64,000 bases of DNA from Albula goreensis (lineage: Eukaryota; Chordata; Actinopteri; Albuliformes; Albulidae). The stretch spans positions 18,910,332-18,974,331 of the forward strand of contig CM040746.1 of NCBI GenBank assembly GCA_022829145.1, given 5' to 3'. The position numbers were made by a program, and so were the translations under genes. This document shows positions 1 through 11,900 of this stretch, piece after piece (the first letter of the stretch is position 1; the number at the start of each line of letters is the position of its first letter). The notes beneath the pieces are model-generated. The model had not been told where the DNA came from and searched no databases. It saw only the letters and a list, made by a program, of their open reading frames with translations.

Positions 1-37
<37 letters not shown>

Positions 38-87
38 TCATTTAGGTGCATGAGTGAGTATGTGTATGTCTGTGTTTGTGTGAGTGT

Positions 88-137
<50 letters not shown>

Positions 138-310
138 TCATTTAGGTGCATGAGTGAGTATGTGTATGTCTGTGTTTGTGTGAGTGTACGTCTGTGTGTG
201 TGTTCATTTAGGTGCATGAGTGAGTATGTGTACGTCTGTGTTTGTGTGAGTGTACGTGTGTGTGTGTGTGTGTGTGTGTATTCATTTAGGTGCATGAGTG
301 AGTATGTGTA
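1..310. repeat. TG-rich compound minisatellite
   Basis: A unit with a core beginning ATTCATTTAGGTGCATGAGT and continuing through TATGTGTATGTCTG and TTTGTGTGAGTGTACG recurs four times (cores at about 36, 136, 202 and 280), separated by pure TG runs of different length. Copies are nearly identical apart from TG-run length, so the array is young or homogenised. It lies in intron 3 of the ADAMTS gene and is cut by the window start. Both strands give long low-complexity open frames here; these are not genes. Confidence 0.95.
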
Positions 311-3300
311 TGTCTGAATGTGCCACAGTTGCCTCAGAAATAAAAACATAAAGGAGACTACAGCTGTCTCCCACTACCAAACTGTTGCACTCTCTCACTT
401 GAAAAGTTTAAGTGTACCTTGCCCATAGCATGTCAGCTCTGTTTCTCGTTTACTGTTTTAGCGCATCAAACTCAACTACAAGTACAGTAACTTTGAATGT
501 AAGTACCATTCAAATGTGGATGACAATAAAACATTAACTGGAAACTAAAATGTAATCTTTTTAAACGTTTCAATGCTTTAAAATGCCAAAGGTTTGATGT
601 GAGGTAGTTATTAAAGTTATTAAAAATATCATAGCACTTCAGCTGTTGACTATGTGAGATGCAGGCCCTGCTCAGTATTCACCTTCATTCATCTCTCACT
701 GTCTTTACTCTCCCTTAAAGTGCATCAGGAGAGCTTTGCATGGAATCCTTGCCTCCATCCAAGGCCATTGAAACAAGTTAAGGGCTGTCATGTATTCTCA
801 AGTGGGGAAATGTAACTCAATAATACATGAAAGTGAGAAAAAAAACTGTTCATGAAAACTTTTTCTACATGCTTAACCCCAGTTTTTCAATGCCTTTCTG
901 CTTTGTAGTGACACCAGAAAACAGAAACAAGGACTTAACTTTGCATGCCTGTTTATGGAAGGCATGAGCAACTCAAAACATCTGTCATTCCAAAATTGCA
1001 AAATAAACATCCCTGATTTCCCTTTGCTTGCTTTTGGACACTATGACTTTCATAACAAAGACTGCGACTGGGTCAATATTCAGGTTAAAGTAATGTAAGC
1101 TGGACATCTGAGCTAGGGCAAACATATCTAGATTTCTGGACAGTTAGTTAGAATGCTGAGCAACACTATCCCAGTAAATCTAGGTAAAACAGGCGGGTAA
1201 AACTGGTAAAAGCCCTACACAAACTGGTCAGTGGCATCCTGCTGATGCATAGAGCTCCATCCCTAAACAGCATTTTGAAATTTTTTCTGTTGCTTTATCT
1301 GTCTATTTAAATCAATGTTGTTTTACACAATAAAGAAGTCTAAGAATGGCTGAGGATGTGGGTCTATGCCCGCAGACTGCCCATTTATCTTTTGTGTATT
1401 TCTGAGCTGACTGACACTGCTGACTGATCTTCCCTGAATTTGAAAACCACAAATGATTATATTTCTTGACTTCAACAGCCCTAAAAATACATTTTAAAAA
1501 ATGATATTTCCGCCTGATATGAACAAATCTGGCCCAAAACAAAGTGCTGACACGTGCCACTTTGGGCAGGGAAAACAGCAGATTTTCAAACAGAAAGTGG
1601 ATGAGTGGCATCTGCCCCATGCCCTCTCTCAGACACCCCTGGCTAAGAGCATTATACCCGCGTCTCTGTGCCACTGCGGGCAGATGGCCCAGAATCAGGC
1701 TAGGCCTGTGGGCAGAGCCAGCGCACTCAGACAAGGTGAATAATTCTGCCCTGTGGTACTCCATCTGCCAGCGTGTATCCCTGACCCATGACCTACTGAT
1801 CCGCTCCTTCCCAGCATGCTCAGGGGGCCAGCTGTGGTTGTGTCCTGGAACTGCCCTGTCCACTTGGTTTTACCTGCCCAATCTGGTTCATTCCCAAGAT
1901 ACCAGGGAAGACACTCTCTCTCTCGCTCGCTTTCTCTCTCTCTCTCCTGCCCGACGACAGGCTTCTAAGCCTACCATCTACCACTGACATTCTAGAACCA
2001 GTTCTACGGTAACCATGACAGCAGTTCCCAGAAAATGTTTCCCCAACGTCCAGGGTATACGCGAGCGTGCGTGCGGCTTGCAGCGCTCGTCTATGGCCTT
2101 CCCAGCTTTATCACATGCCATGGCCACCTCCCTATTCTCACCGTCTTGTTTTTCTCTCCTCGGTGCTCAAACCGCAACGCCTTGCAGTCCCTGCTGTCCT
2201 TTTCTCATTCCCCCTCCCTACCTCATCCATGCACTCCTTCAGGAGCAAACACAGTCAACTTTCTCTCCGAGGAGGTTAAGCTGAGATGTTATGTTTTCTT
2301 GAAACAAACAAAAAAAAATTGTCGGTTCCCATGGGAGCAGGTACACATCAGACTGCATTATGTTAGTGGCGGCTACTCGTCCCGAAACAGGCCGGTCCTA
2401 TCTCTGCGGGACTCCTGAAGGGATCTTACCTTCAGGCTTAACCATCACAAATATGCTTGAAGGGGACCCTGATTGGGCTTTATTTCCAAAGTCAGCCTGC
2501 ATGCTGTACTAAATGGGGCGTAAAGTCCCACTGTGCTGCTGGAGGGGGACTGATGGCAATGCTGGGACAGGGTGGCTCTCTCCCTAGATTCCCTGCAGTC
2601 AGCAGACAAACCAGAGACCATGAATTTGCCACCAATGAACATATGGGTCTGTGAATGTGTGTATTTGTATATTTGTGTGTTTATAGGAACAAGCATTTAA
2701 GCATATCTTTTGTTCACGAGCATGAGGTTCTGCATATGTGTGTTATTGCGTCCATTCTGTGGGTACACCAGTATGTGTATGTGAGAGCATACATGTGCAC
2801 ATGTGTATGAGTGTATGTGCATCATGTGTGTGTGTATGGATGAGAGACAGGAAGTGTGACAGTGTCCTTGCAGATCAAAGATGGAGGTCAACTAATGATA
2901 ATTTTTTATTTATCAGTTTATGAATACATACATATGTGCTTGTGCCAGAGTGTGTGTGTGACACATGTGCAAGTGGTCTTTCATCCATGTCATGTTTGTT
3001 TCTGTTTGAAGAAGAGCATAAATTGTTGTGCCTTTCAATGGCTGGGTTTTTGAATCTACAGGGCTGAACAGTGTTGGCCCGCTCTCCATAAGACCATTTA
3101 GTTTTTGTCAGCTGACCTGCCAAAGATCCAGTGATTGAAATTTTGTCCCAACTCAGAACTGAAATTAAGTAAATCACTAGGCCAAAATATCAGTGTGCAG
3201 GTGTCGCTATCAGATCTTGCATTCTTGTTTTTGCAGTAGTTTATGGACGCTTGTTTGCCTCTTCCCAAAGCCAGGTATCCCATGTCTGGTGCCCTTACAC

Positions 3301-4195
3301 TCTGTTGGTTACAGGTCTGAGTTGAACCATGGTCAGCTGGGGTTGATTGCTGTTTATTGTCTCATTTTATTCTCATTTATACTCACCTGGAGTTCATTTG
3401 ATCACCAGTTCCACAAAATCCCACAGCTGGTCTCAAGTGGAGACCCTGCTGACACATGTATAGATCCCATCCCAAAAGATACACACAGCCTTCTCAACAA
3501 ACTAAACCTCTTCTTGTGGATACATATAAAAACACACACACTTAACTCCGACACCCAGACAGGAAAAAAAAAAAATCACAGATTTCATTAAACCTGACTG
3601 CTACTAGTCAGTATCAGAGAACCCAATGCAGAAGACAAAGATAATTAAAGGGTAAATATGCTAAAAACCTTAGTAGTATAGAAAGATCACTTTCACTATA
3701 CAGGAAACACAGAACTCAGAGTGGTTGTGTTGTCAGTGATTGGTCTGAACTTAAAAATCTTTGCTCCCACAAAGCCAGGAGCTTCCATCTTTTCAAGCTA
3801 CACCATCGATCCATCCCCCCACTTTTCATTAGCTAATAGACAGCTTCAAAAGAGAACAGGGAGGCTGCTGCGTGTGTGTGTGCATGTGTGTGTGTGGGTG
3901 TGTGAGTGCATGTGCTTGTGTAGGTGGGTGTGTCTGCATGGTTGCGCCCTGAAACACACACAGTTACATACCACACACACAGGGCTCGGGCTTGGGTGTC
4001 AGTAACCATGTGTATAGACCCGACGAGCGCCGATAGAATCTGACTCCTTCCAGAGATCAACAGCATTCGTTTCTATGGAAACTCCCACACGTTCCCCTCT
4101 CCTCTCTTGTTGTTCCTTTATTATTAGATGTTCAGGAGTAGACTGCTCAGAATAGAACCATCCATCTTCATTATCCATACACACACATGAGCTGG

Positions 4196-4580
4196 TCCCC
4201 CCATTCCCCCCAACAGCACCTCAGAACCGCCTTCGTTAACGAAAGGAACACTCAATCATTCGCTGGCACCTGCAGAGCGCTCCAACAATGTCCATTTTTA
4301 TAGCCATCAACTTCCTTCCCTGCACCCCCAACCCCCCCACATTTCAATCCCGTCTCAGACCAAACATAGGCACTTATTAACATTAAATAAGAGGTGAGGA
4401 CCAACTCTCTGAGCCTGATTACAGTTATTTGTTTTTCAATAAAATTCCACATCAAAGACCCTGTAATCACGCTCAGCTAACCACAAGTGACGGCAGCTCG
4501 GCGGAGACGAGAGGCTTTTGAAACGTATTAGGAAATGCGCGGGTCGCTGGCGGCCACATTCTCAAAGGTGGAGGGGGGAT
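4196..4580. promoter_or_regulatory. Candidate intronic regulatory element
   Basis: Unique, non-repetitive sequence with balanced composition and more CpGs than its surroundings (notably the stretch from about 4480 to 4560). It contains AT-rich homeodomain-type cores next to GC-rich blocks, with no sustained open frame of recognisable protein. This is inference from composition only; cross-species conservation is the needed evidence. Confidence 0.25.
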
Positions 4581-5103
4581 AAAAGACAGAAAAAGAAAGT
4601 CCTTCCCCCACTGTTTCACTGCAAGACATCACTTATTAACTTCAGAGTGAATGGCACTGATGTTTGACACCCTGTTTCTCTCTTTCTTTCATTGCCTACC
4701 TTTATCAATCTGTTTTGAGAGGCTGAGATGAGATGCTCATGGTTTAGTATGTCATTAGACTCTTACTCTCACTGTCCCTATTGACCCTCCTGCCTACATT
4801 CAAATTTCACTTTACCTACTGTTGTGACCAGCCCATTAATTAATAATTAATATGCATGATAAATGATTGAGAATGAAACTTTGAAGACTACATGATTGGA
4901 AATGTCAAAGGTGTTCATGTTGCTAATTTTGGATACACTGGGTTTTTCCAAGCCCTGCATCATTACTGCTTTTTATGCCTGAAATCAAGCCTGTCTGTAA
5001 CAGGCATCTCCCAAAGTCGCACCTTATTGACTTTACAATCTGGCACCCAGGCACAGGATCATTGGATCCATCCTGCAGGTGAGAAAATAAAATGGCAGAA
5101 AGA

Positions 5104-5280
5104 GCCACAGAAACCCTTTAAATAATTAAGGGACTGGATCCGCCGTTTCCTCCAATTAAGTTACACGAGGCGAGGCAGCCGGTTCCTCTCCAGCTCAATA
5201 GTCCATTACGCACAACATGAAATATGATGTTAGCCGCTCCGCTCCGCATGCAGGAAGCCCCCGCGGAGAGGGTGTAATCC
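5104..5280. promoter_or_regulatory. Candidate intronic regulatory element
   Basis: A short unique block that switches from TAATTAAG-rich sequence (two TTAATT/AATTAAG cores within about 50 bases) to CpG-rich sequence (around 5228-5270). Such mixed homeodomain-core and CpG-containing islands in large introns of developmental genes often prove to be conserved enhancers. No conservation data are available here, so this is a suggestion only. Confidence 0.25.
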
Positions 5281-7160
5281 TACCTTCACCCCCTGTCCCT
5301 TGGAGTGATGCCTGCTCCTCCTCTCCCTGGGATTTTTTTCACAGACAAAGATCATTAACACTGTCAGTGCTGGAGCAGGAGACTGCCATTTGAGAGCAAA
5401 ACCCACAGGAAGTATTTTATTTGGACATTACATGTCAGCCATGAGAGGGCCATTGTCTCTGGGTTCACTGTGTCAAGCTTAACCCAGAGTTCACTTTCAA
5501 AATACGAGGCAACCACGCAAAATGGACCTTAGAAACTTTACAAAGTAAAAGTAGACGGTATTCAAACAAACAGCGTTCAAACGAAAAGCATTAGAGATGG
5601 CATTTGAGAATAAACACATTGTAAGGAGGACTTGTAGTATAGTTCTGTAGATTTGTCATTGCCATCTTAATCTGTTCATCAAATCTATTCCCTTTCACTC
5701 TAGTCAAAGCCTCTGTCCTCCACGGAAAAGGCAGCAGGGGGAGATGTACAGGCCTGCCCTCCTGTGATGTCCTGTCAGCTGATAACGGGCTGAGCGAAGG
5801 CCTGATCCTGCCTGGGTGGAGGATCCGGACCCTGGATGTCACTCAGATACTGCTTCCTTTTCCTGCCCTCCGCTGTCTGGATCCAAACTGCACCATAACT
5901 GAAATTGCACCGGCCCCTGAATTTAATGTGAATGTATGGTCTAAACACATCTGCCGCTTTTGATTGGGATGTTCAAACACCTTTCCAGCTATTAAATGAT
6001 GGGTTTTTATTTTATTATATTGCCGACGCTCTTGTGAGAGTGTAACTTCCTGTTAATTTATAATACATAAGATGTGTATATAAGTATGTAAGAACCTAGA
6101 TTTTTGGTGCTTTGTTCATTAAAAACGAACCCCTTTGCCCCTACGAAATAGTGTAAATTTTGTGATTAATTCAGAATACTTTGTACACATAGTTTATCCA
6201 AAAGGTGTAGATTGCAAAAGTGAGTATTTTATGATTGACTTGGTGTATGTGATTTGTACTGAATTTTCATTCAGTTCAGTTGTGATTAAAACTCCATTAA
6301 GTGTGATACCATGGCATGCTTACTTATTTGCCCAATAGTCTTTACTGTAACAAGCTTGTGACCAAATGGTGTAACTTAAGTAGTCTCAAGTCATACAATA
6401 CGATTATAAGAGCTTTACCTTCACCTGAAAAACCTTTATGAGTTGCATAAAAAAGAATAAATGGAAAGTGTATGTAAATGAAATGAATGTAAATATTAAC
6501 ATTGGGCAGTTTTGAATATAACAATATATGGTAATGTATGATTGCATCATGCAGATGCATTCTGGGAAGGCTTTGCATCTGTGCGTGACACAGCACGTTG
6601 CTTAATGACTCCCCCAGACTCCCAAGCATTCCCTGGAAATGCCTTAGATAGCTCCAAGAGGTCCCAGACTAATCTGGGAACAGTGCTAAACTCACAGAGC
6701 ATTGGCAGTGCCTTGCGTCGAGACAGCATTATTTCAGGGGCTGACAGTCATGGCCTCACCTCCCCCTGACCCACTCAGTCAGACCCAGTGAGAAAGCATG
6801 CTGGCTCCTCAGCTGCCACCCACAGAGGTTTGCAGGGCTGTCCGCCCTGAGCTGCATGTCTGCCAGTCACAACACAGAGCGGCTTCGCCCCTCTGGCATC
6901 TCAAAACCAGAATGCAGCGTGCCAGGAAGCACACAACGTACAACCCCTGCTACAACCACGACCAGGGCCACGCCCTCCTGTTCACCTGCTGCTTAGCTAC
7001 GCCATGGCTCTAAACACTGAATAACTGATACCTACTCATACACCCTGGAGTTATGAAACATTGGCATTCATTCGCTTTCAGGATGGAAAGTTACAATGAA
7101 TATTCTATTATCGTATGCAGAACTGATAGCTCATTACTAACACATATCATATTATATTAT

Positions 7161-7164
7161 ATAC

Positions 7165-7228
<64 letters not shown>

Positions 7229-7229
7229 T
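7161..7229. repeat. TA microsatellite
   Basis: Nearly uninterrupted alternating TA, with GTATA and ACATA interruptions. It is self-complementary and prone to length change. It lies in intron 3 of the ADAMTS gene. Confidence 0.95.
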
Positions 7230-8031
7230 TAATGGTATTTGTGACATAATTACATAACCATGATGGCATAAATAACAAAGACAATATAGAATGCATTTAC
7301 CAATTTAGCATGCATTTACTATAAATATGTTTTTTTCAAAACCCTGATTTGTATAATGACACCACTGCTTGAGCAATTTTCATGCATTTTATGTATATTC
7401 TCTAAACATAAGATTAATATTCATTCCCATGTGACCATATGCATTCTCCGTATATTTTATGAAAGATATTTCATTTATATTTATTTTCGGTGTGGGTGAC
7501 ACCACATGCCTTAGTCCTGAATGCAGACAACAAGGGGAGCCAATGAAAGAGGCGGACAGTCTGGTAGTAAAGCAGACACAAGCTGCTTTCTTCTGACAAA
7601 CCAACAAAACACACCTTAACAGTGATACAAAAATCAAGGATATTTTTTGAAAGGACGAAACATAAACTAGAATACAACAGCATTCTTAACGTTTCCAAGA
7701 CTTAAAGCAGACACAAAAAAAACAGCCGACCACCATAACACAGCATGATATTGACTCCACTGTCTCATTTGCATAATTATGTCATCAAAAAGGCTCACTG
7801 ATGCAGCCTGACAACAGCATCATATACTTTCTTGGCAGTTTTGAGAAAACAAAGTAAGAAGGGCAGAAAGCACCCAGTTTTATTCAGTCTGTCACAATAA
7901 TTTAAAAGTATTTTGGCCATTGTGATAAAATGTGTGTGAGTAGATGTTTTAGAGATGGAGGGTGATACACGGATGCAGTGTGGGTTCATGTCTCAGTCTG
8001 CTTTTAAGGAGACTGTACTAAAGGTACTGAC

Positions 8032-8200
8032 CTCTGGAGTGGAAGTCTTCCGTGTGATTGGTGGGAGGCTTCTTGACAGCAGAAGAGCGGTACACGATGT
8101 GCTGCCTTCCTCCTCCCCCCTCCTCCTCCCCCATCACATGACCCCCTCGCTCCAGGGGCTCGATGAAAAATTCCTCCTTCTCTGTGCGGATCATCCCAGC
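8032..8200 (-). CDS. adamts2: ADAMTS procollagen N-proteinase, coding exon 3 (propeptide, continued)
   Basis: Residues 165-220 plus one base continue the propeptide exactly in frame from exon 2: ...ISNCDGL | AGMIRTEKEEFFIEPLERG. The acceptor is a strong polypyrimidine tract ending CCCTCAG before 8200; the donor is AGAG/GTCAGT at 8031, a phase-1 intron. EEFFIEPLERG (173-183) and HIVYRSSAV (198-206) are hallmark blocks of the ADAMTS2/3/14 propeptide. Between them lies a Glu/Gly-rich insert (189-195) made of GAG/GGA codons. A second sequon, NHT, is at 212-214, and the exon closes EDFHSR. The RSSAV and DFH residues recall ADAMTS3 more than human ADAMTS2, so exon 3 alone would not settle the paralogue. 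The next exon should carry the end of the propeptide, the furin activation site and the start of the metalloprotease domain; it is not in this window. Confidence 0.93.
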
Positions 8201-8953
8201 CTGAGGGACAGAGGGAGAGAGGGGGTGGAGAATGAGGGAATGCGGCGATCGGGATTAGCATTCACAACCAAAGGACCCGAGTCACGCCCTGGTCTCATTC
8301 TTTGAGGGGTTGTTTTTGTTCAGGCAAAGGGAGGCTGTACCCAAGGCTCCCTCGGTTAGTCTTAACACATCTTGTGCTGTTTATGTAAAAACTAGAAGAC
8401 ACCTGAGTGGAGATGAATCCCACTTAGGGTACAAAACCCTGAAAAAAATAAAGACTGTTAAAAAAATCTGCTGCAGTATTTTGTTTCCTGGGAGACATTT
8501 TTTGAACACTAAAACATCTACAAACAATCTCCTCAGACTTAAGTGACTCACATTCTACAGATACCGCAGTTAAGAATCTGAAACTGCGGTTTGTAATAGA
8601 CATCCAATAGAAGGTACACATAAGCAGGTGACTCACAGGGCTCTTCATCCTACTAGCCCTAATGATTGTATCTCATGCTTACAAGATTGAGTGTTCCCGT
8701 GTAAAAATGTGTTTGTCTGTGAGTTCGCATTATCTGTATGAATGATTCTCACTCAGTTAACAGTGGTTTTGTTTGAGCAGTTTGAGAGTGTCTGTGTGTT
8801 TTGTCTGTTTTGCATGTGTGTAAGTAAATGTGTGTGTTTGTGTGCCTCATGTACCAACAATGTGGGGTCAAATGAGAGGACGAATGTGCATATTCGGTGT
8901 GTGTGTCTGTGTGTGTAAGGGCAAAGGAGTGTATGTTGCAAAAATGCATGATT

Positions 8954-8996
<43 letters not shown>

Positions 8997-11900
8997 ACTA
9001 CTGATGGCTCTCCTGGAGGTCTCCTCTGTGCTTTCAGCCTGACTGCACCATGTCACAAACCTGAAGAGACAGAGCCCTGGGGCCCCAGGCCTCATAGGGC
9101 AATCTCACTGCCTCGCGGTCACTCACACTCTCTCTATCTCTTCCCATATATCTTTCGCATTCCTTCTCTTTTTCTTGGTCTGCATCAATTTTGCTGTCAT
9201 CTTTTCTCCCATTCCCACTACCTATATTTTTTATTGTTTGTTCTTTGATCATAGCTTAAATAAATGTCATTCTTCTACACCAAACAGGAGAGCTGCAATC
9301 CAAATTCAGCCCCTTCAGTAATACTGCTGCATTACACCAGCAGTCAAAAGTACATTAGGAAAGTAATGAAATGAAATTATAATCATACCATTAGCAGGCG
9401 CACAGAGACCGAGGGAATAATGATCCCCCATTTAATTTCTATTTATACAGAACAATTCAGTCCTGCCCTTAAACAGGGTTTAAGGGGATTCCTTTCTCTC
9501 TTTGAAGAGAGGTAAAAAAACATGCACAACACAGAGGAGCACTATAGCACTGACAAGGAAAACAAAAAAAGTCGGGTTGAGGCGGAGCACTGAGCTTCAG
9601 AAGACTGGAGCGTGGCTTAGCAGCTAATGCCAGGACTTCCTGTTTCACGAGACAGTTCAGGAGAGATCACAGACTTCCCCTCCTCCCCTGTGTCTGCAAG
9701 TTCCCCACTTTGAGTGGGGGGGTGCTAGTGGTTGATGAGTCTTCACCCCCATGTCCACGCTCCAGCGCTCTCGTCTCCCCAGTCAAACATTCGCTTGTCA
9801 GGGTGCACAGAGGCACAGAAATCAGGCTCTCCATTTGCCAAGGGGAGCCTTCGAACAGGAGGCCAGGTCTTTCACAATTAATTTCACTTCAGTCCAACTG
9901 AAAATCTTTCACCCACACTGCAGAGCCCTGCTGGAATAGAGGGCCTTACAACTGCACCGCTTAGTCAGACACATTCCTCACACCGACTGTTTACTTGTTT
10001 GTTAGTGCCCGAATGGTCCCAGGTGAGGCACTCGAGGTGAGCCAGGGGCACGGAAGCTGCTCAGTGCTCGCCTGACAGATCCTCACCATCACCCGCTCCC
10101 AGCATGCCCTCTGTCAGTGCGGCTCACCCTGCCCCCTCTCCACCCTCACCCCTAAATCAAGTACTGTCTGAGAGCATTCCCACGGGGCAATCCATTATAG
10201 GACAGGGCCGGGGGGAGGAGGGGTACATCTCCCCTGCTGGAGGGAAACCTGGCACGGGCGACAGGGTAAGGATAAATAAAAATGTCAAGATCAGAGCTGC
10301 CACTAACGCACACTGTCAGGCAATTCCCTCGCTCTCCCATCCCAACAGATCCCTGCACTCAAACAAGCGCTCAGAAAATTGCCCGTCACTCTCTCTAATT
10401 CCATCTGTCTGTTTAGACAACTCGTAATTACCGTGCTCCTGACGGCCAGGGCGCAAGAGCTGGGCTCTAGTGGCTCCCAGGTAGAGGATTCTGGGAGAAG
10501 GAGAAATCACTGCAGCTCTCCTTCACGTGGGAAAGGGGATACAGATAGGAGAGGGCACAAGGTGGAAGGTGGAGCAGACAGGTGGAGCGTTGGACAGAAA
10601 TTTCAGAAGAGGGAGGGACAGGTGTAGGACAAGATAGTTTGATGTGAGATACTGGATGATTGGGGAGCCGCCAGAAAAACAAAGTTTAGGGTGAAGAGCT
10701 AAGAGTTAAAAGAATTGGATAAGGCCCAGGTTCTTTATATTACACATTAAAATTATTTGAATTTGAAAATCCCAGTTCCAAGACACTGAAAATATCCAGG
10801 GGGTTTTGGAGAAACTTCTATGCCTGGGAGTAAGGACAACTAGGCTAGTGCTTGGTAACACAGTGTTGTTGCAATGCAACAGGGAGTCCCGCCGTACTGC
10901 ATTAATGCAACAGTGATGTTTCCTCCCTTGTACTGAGGCCTGTTTGAGCAAACCTGTCAATAAACACATCTCTGTTCTCTTACTGAGGCCCAGGGGGCTT
11001 TACACTGTTTTCCTGCACTTCTATATATTACTTCCTCTCTGCTGCCCCCACTCCCTTCATTTTCTATATCTGTCTCTTTTGTCTATTTTGCTTCCCAGTT
11101 ACATCCTGAAAATTTCACAGCAAATAACCACCATATTGACTGTTGAATGACCTCAATTGACAGTGCAGACCAGAATCAAGGAAAACATTGATACACATAG
11201 TATTATTAACCAAAATGATATCTTCAAGTAGTATTTCTAAAGAAAAAGGTAAAACTTCACATTATAGATTGTCCATTTATGTGCAAAAAAATCTGAGATT
11301 TAATATCACTGAAACAGTGGGGGGCCAATATGTACTAAAAACTTTGGAGGTTGACTTATCAGACATCACAGTAAACATAATTCTCATCACAGCAAGGTAT
11401 CTGTAACAGCACACTTAACATCTTAATTGGCAATTATTTTATCTTCCATAGGGCCTCTACTGTGCACCTACAACACTATGCCTTATGAGTGGCAAAACAG
11501 TGACTGTGGCCATGACTGTACCCACAAGAAGCCCTATTGCTAGGAAGAGCAGATTACAGCATGAAGATGTCTATTTTTCCAACACTTTGTTGAAAGGTAT
11601 GTTTTTTAATCACCGTGGAAAAATGGAATGGCTGCACTTTATCAAGAAGATGAAAACAGGAATTGAATGTTATTGTATTTCCAAATTTTAATGCTTTCCA
11701 GAATACACACCAGGGTCTCTGGAAAATGTTTTTTTTTGGAGTGGAAAGTTTTCTTACTGCCTTGAAGTACACAAAAACTGCACTGGAAGTTTTTTTGGAT
11801 CAGGTTTTGAGAACAGAAAACAATCGGCACAGCCCTGATATTGATATCATTTGGTGGGAGCCTTATGTGAAGTAAACCATTGGTTAATCAAATAAAAACA

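Larger units (their letters stand above)
311..8031. other. Intron 3 of the ADAMTS gene (part in window)
   Basis: No coding exon is recognisable. I looked on the minus strand for the expected next exon (basic activation site followed by a DYNIEVLLGVDDSV-like start of the protease domain) and did not find it. Contents are AT-rich unique DNA, a CT-rich run at about 1912-1946, imperfect TG tracts at about 2640-2850 and 3868-3990, a TA tract at 7161-7229, and two CpG-containing unique stretches listed separately. The open frames here show no family similarity and no splice context. Confidence 0.75.

Noticed and set aside
1312-1863. 183-codon open frame on the minus strand (same orientation as the ADAMTS gene)
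   Set aside because: Checked as a possible fourth ADAMTS exon. The translation has none of the expected activation-site or protease-domain residues and overlaps frames on the other strand.
11400-11900. Run of short overlapping frames that might be a transposon relic
   Set aside because: No terminal repeats, target-site duplication or recognisable transposase words were found.
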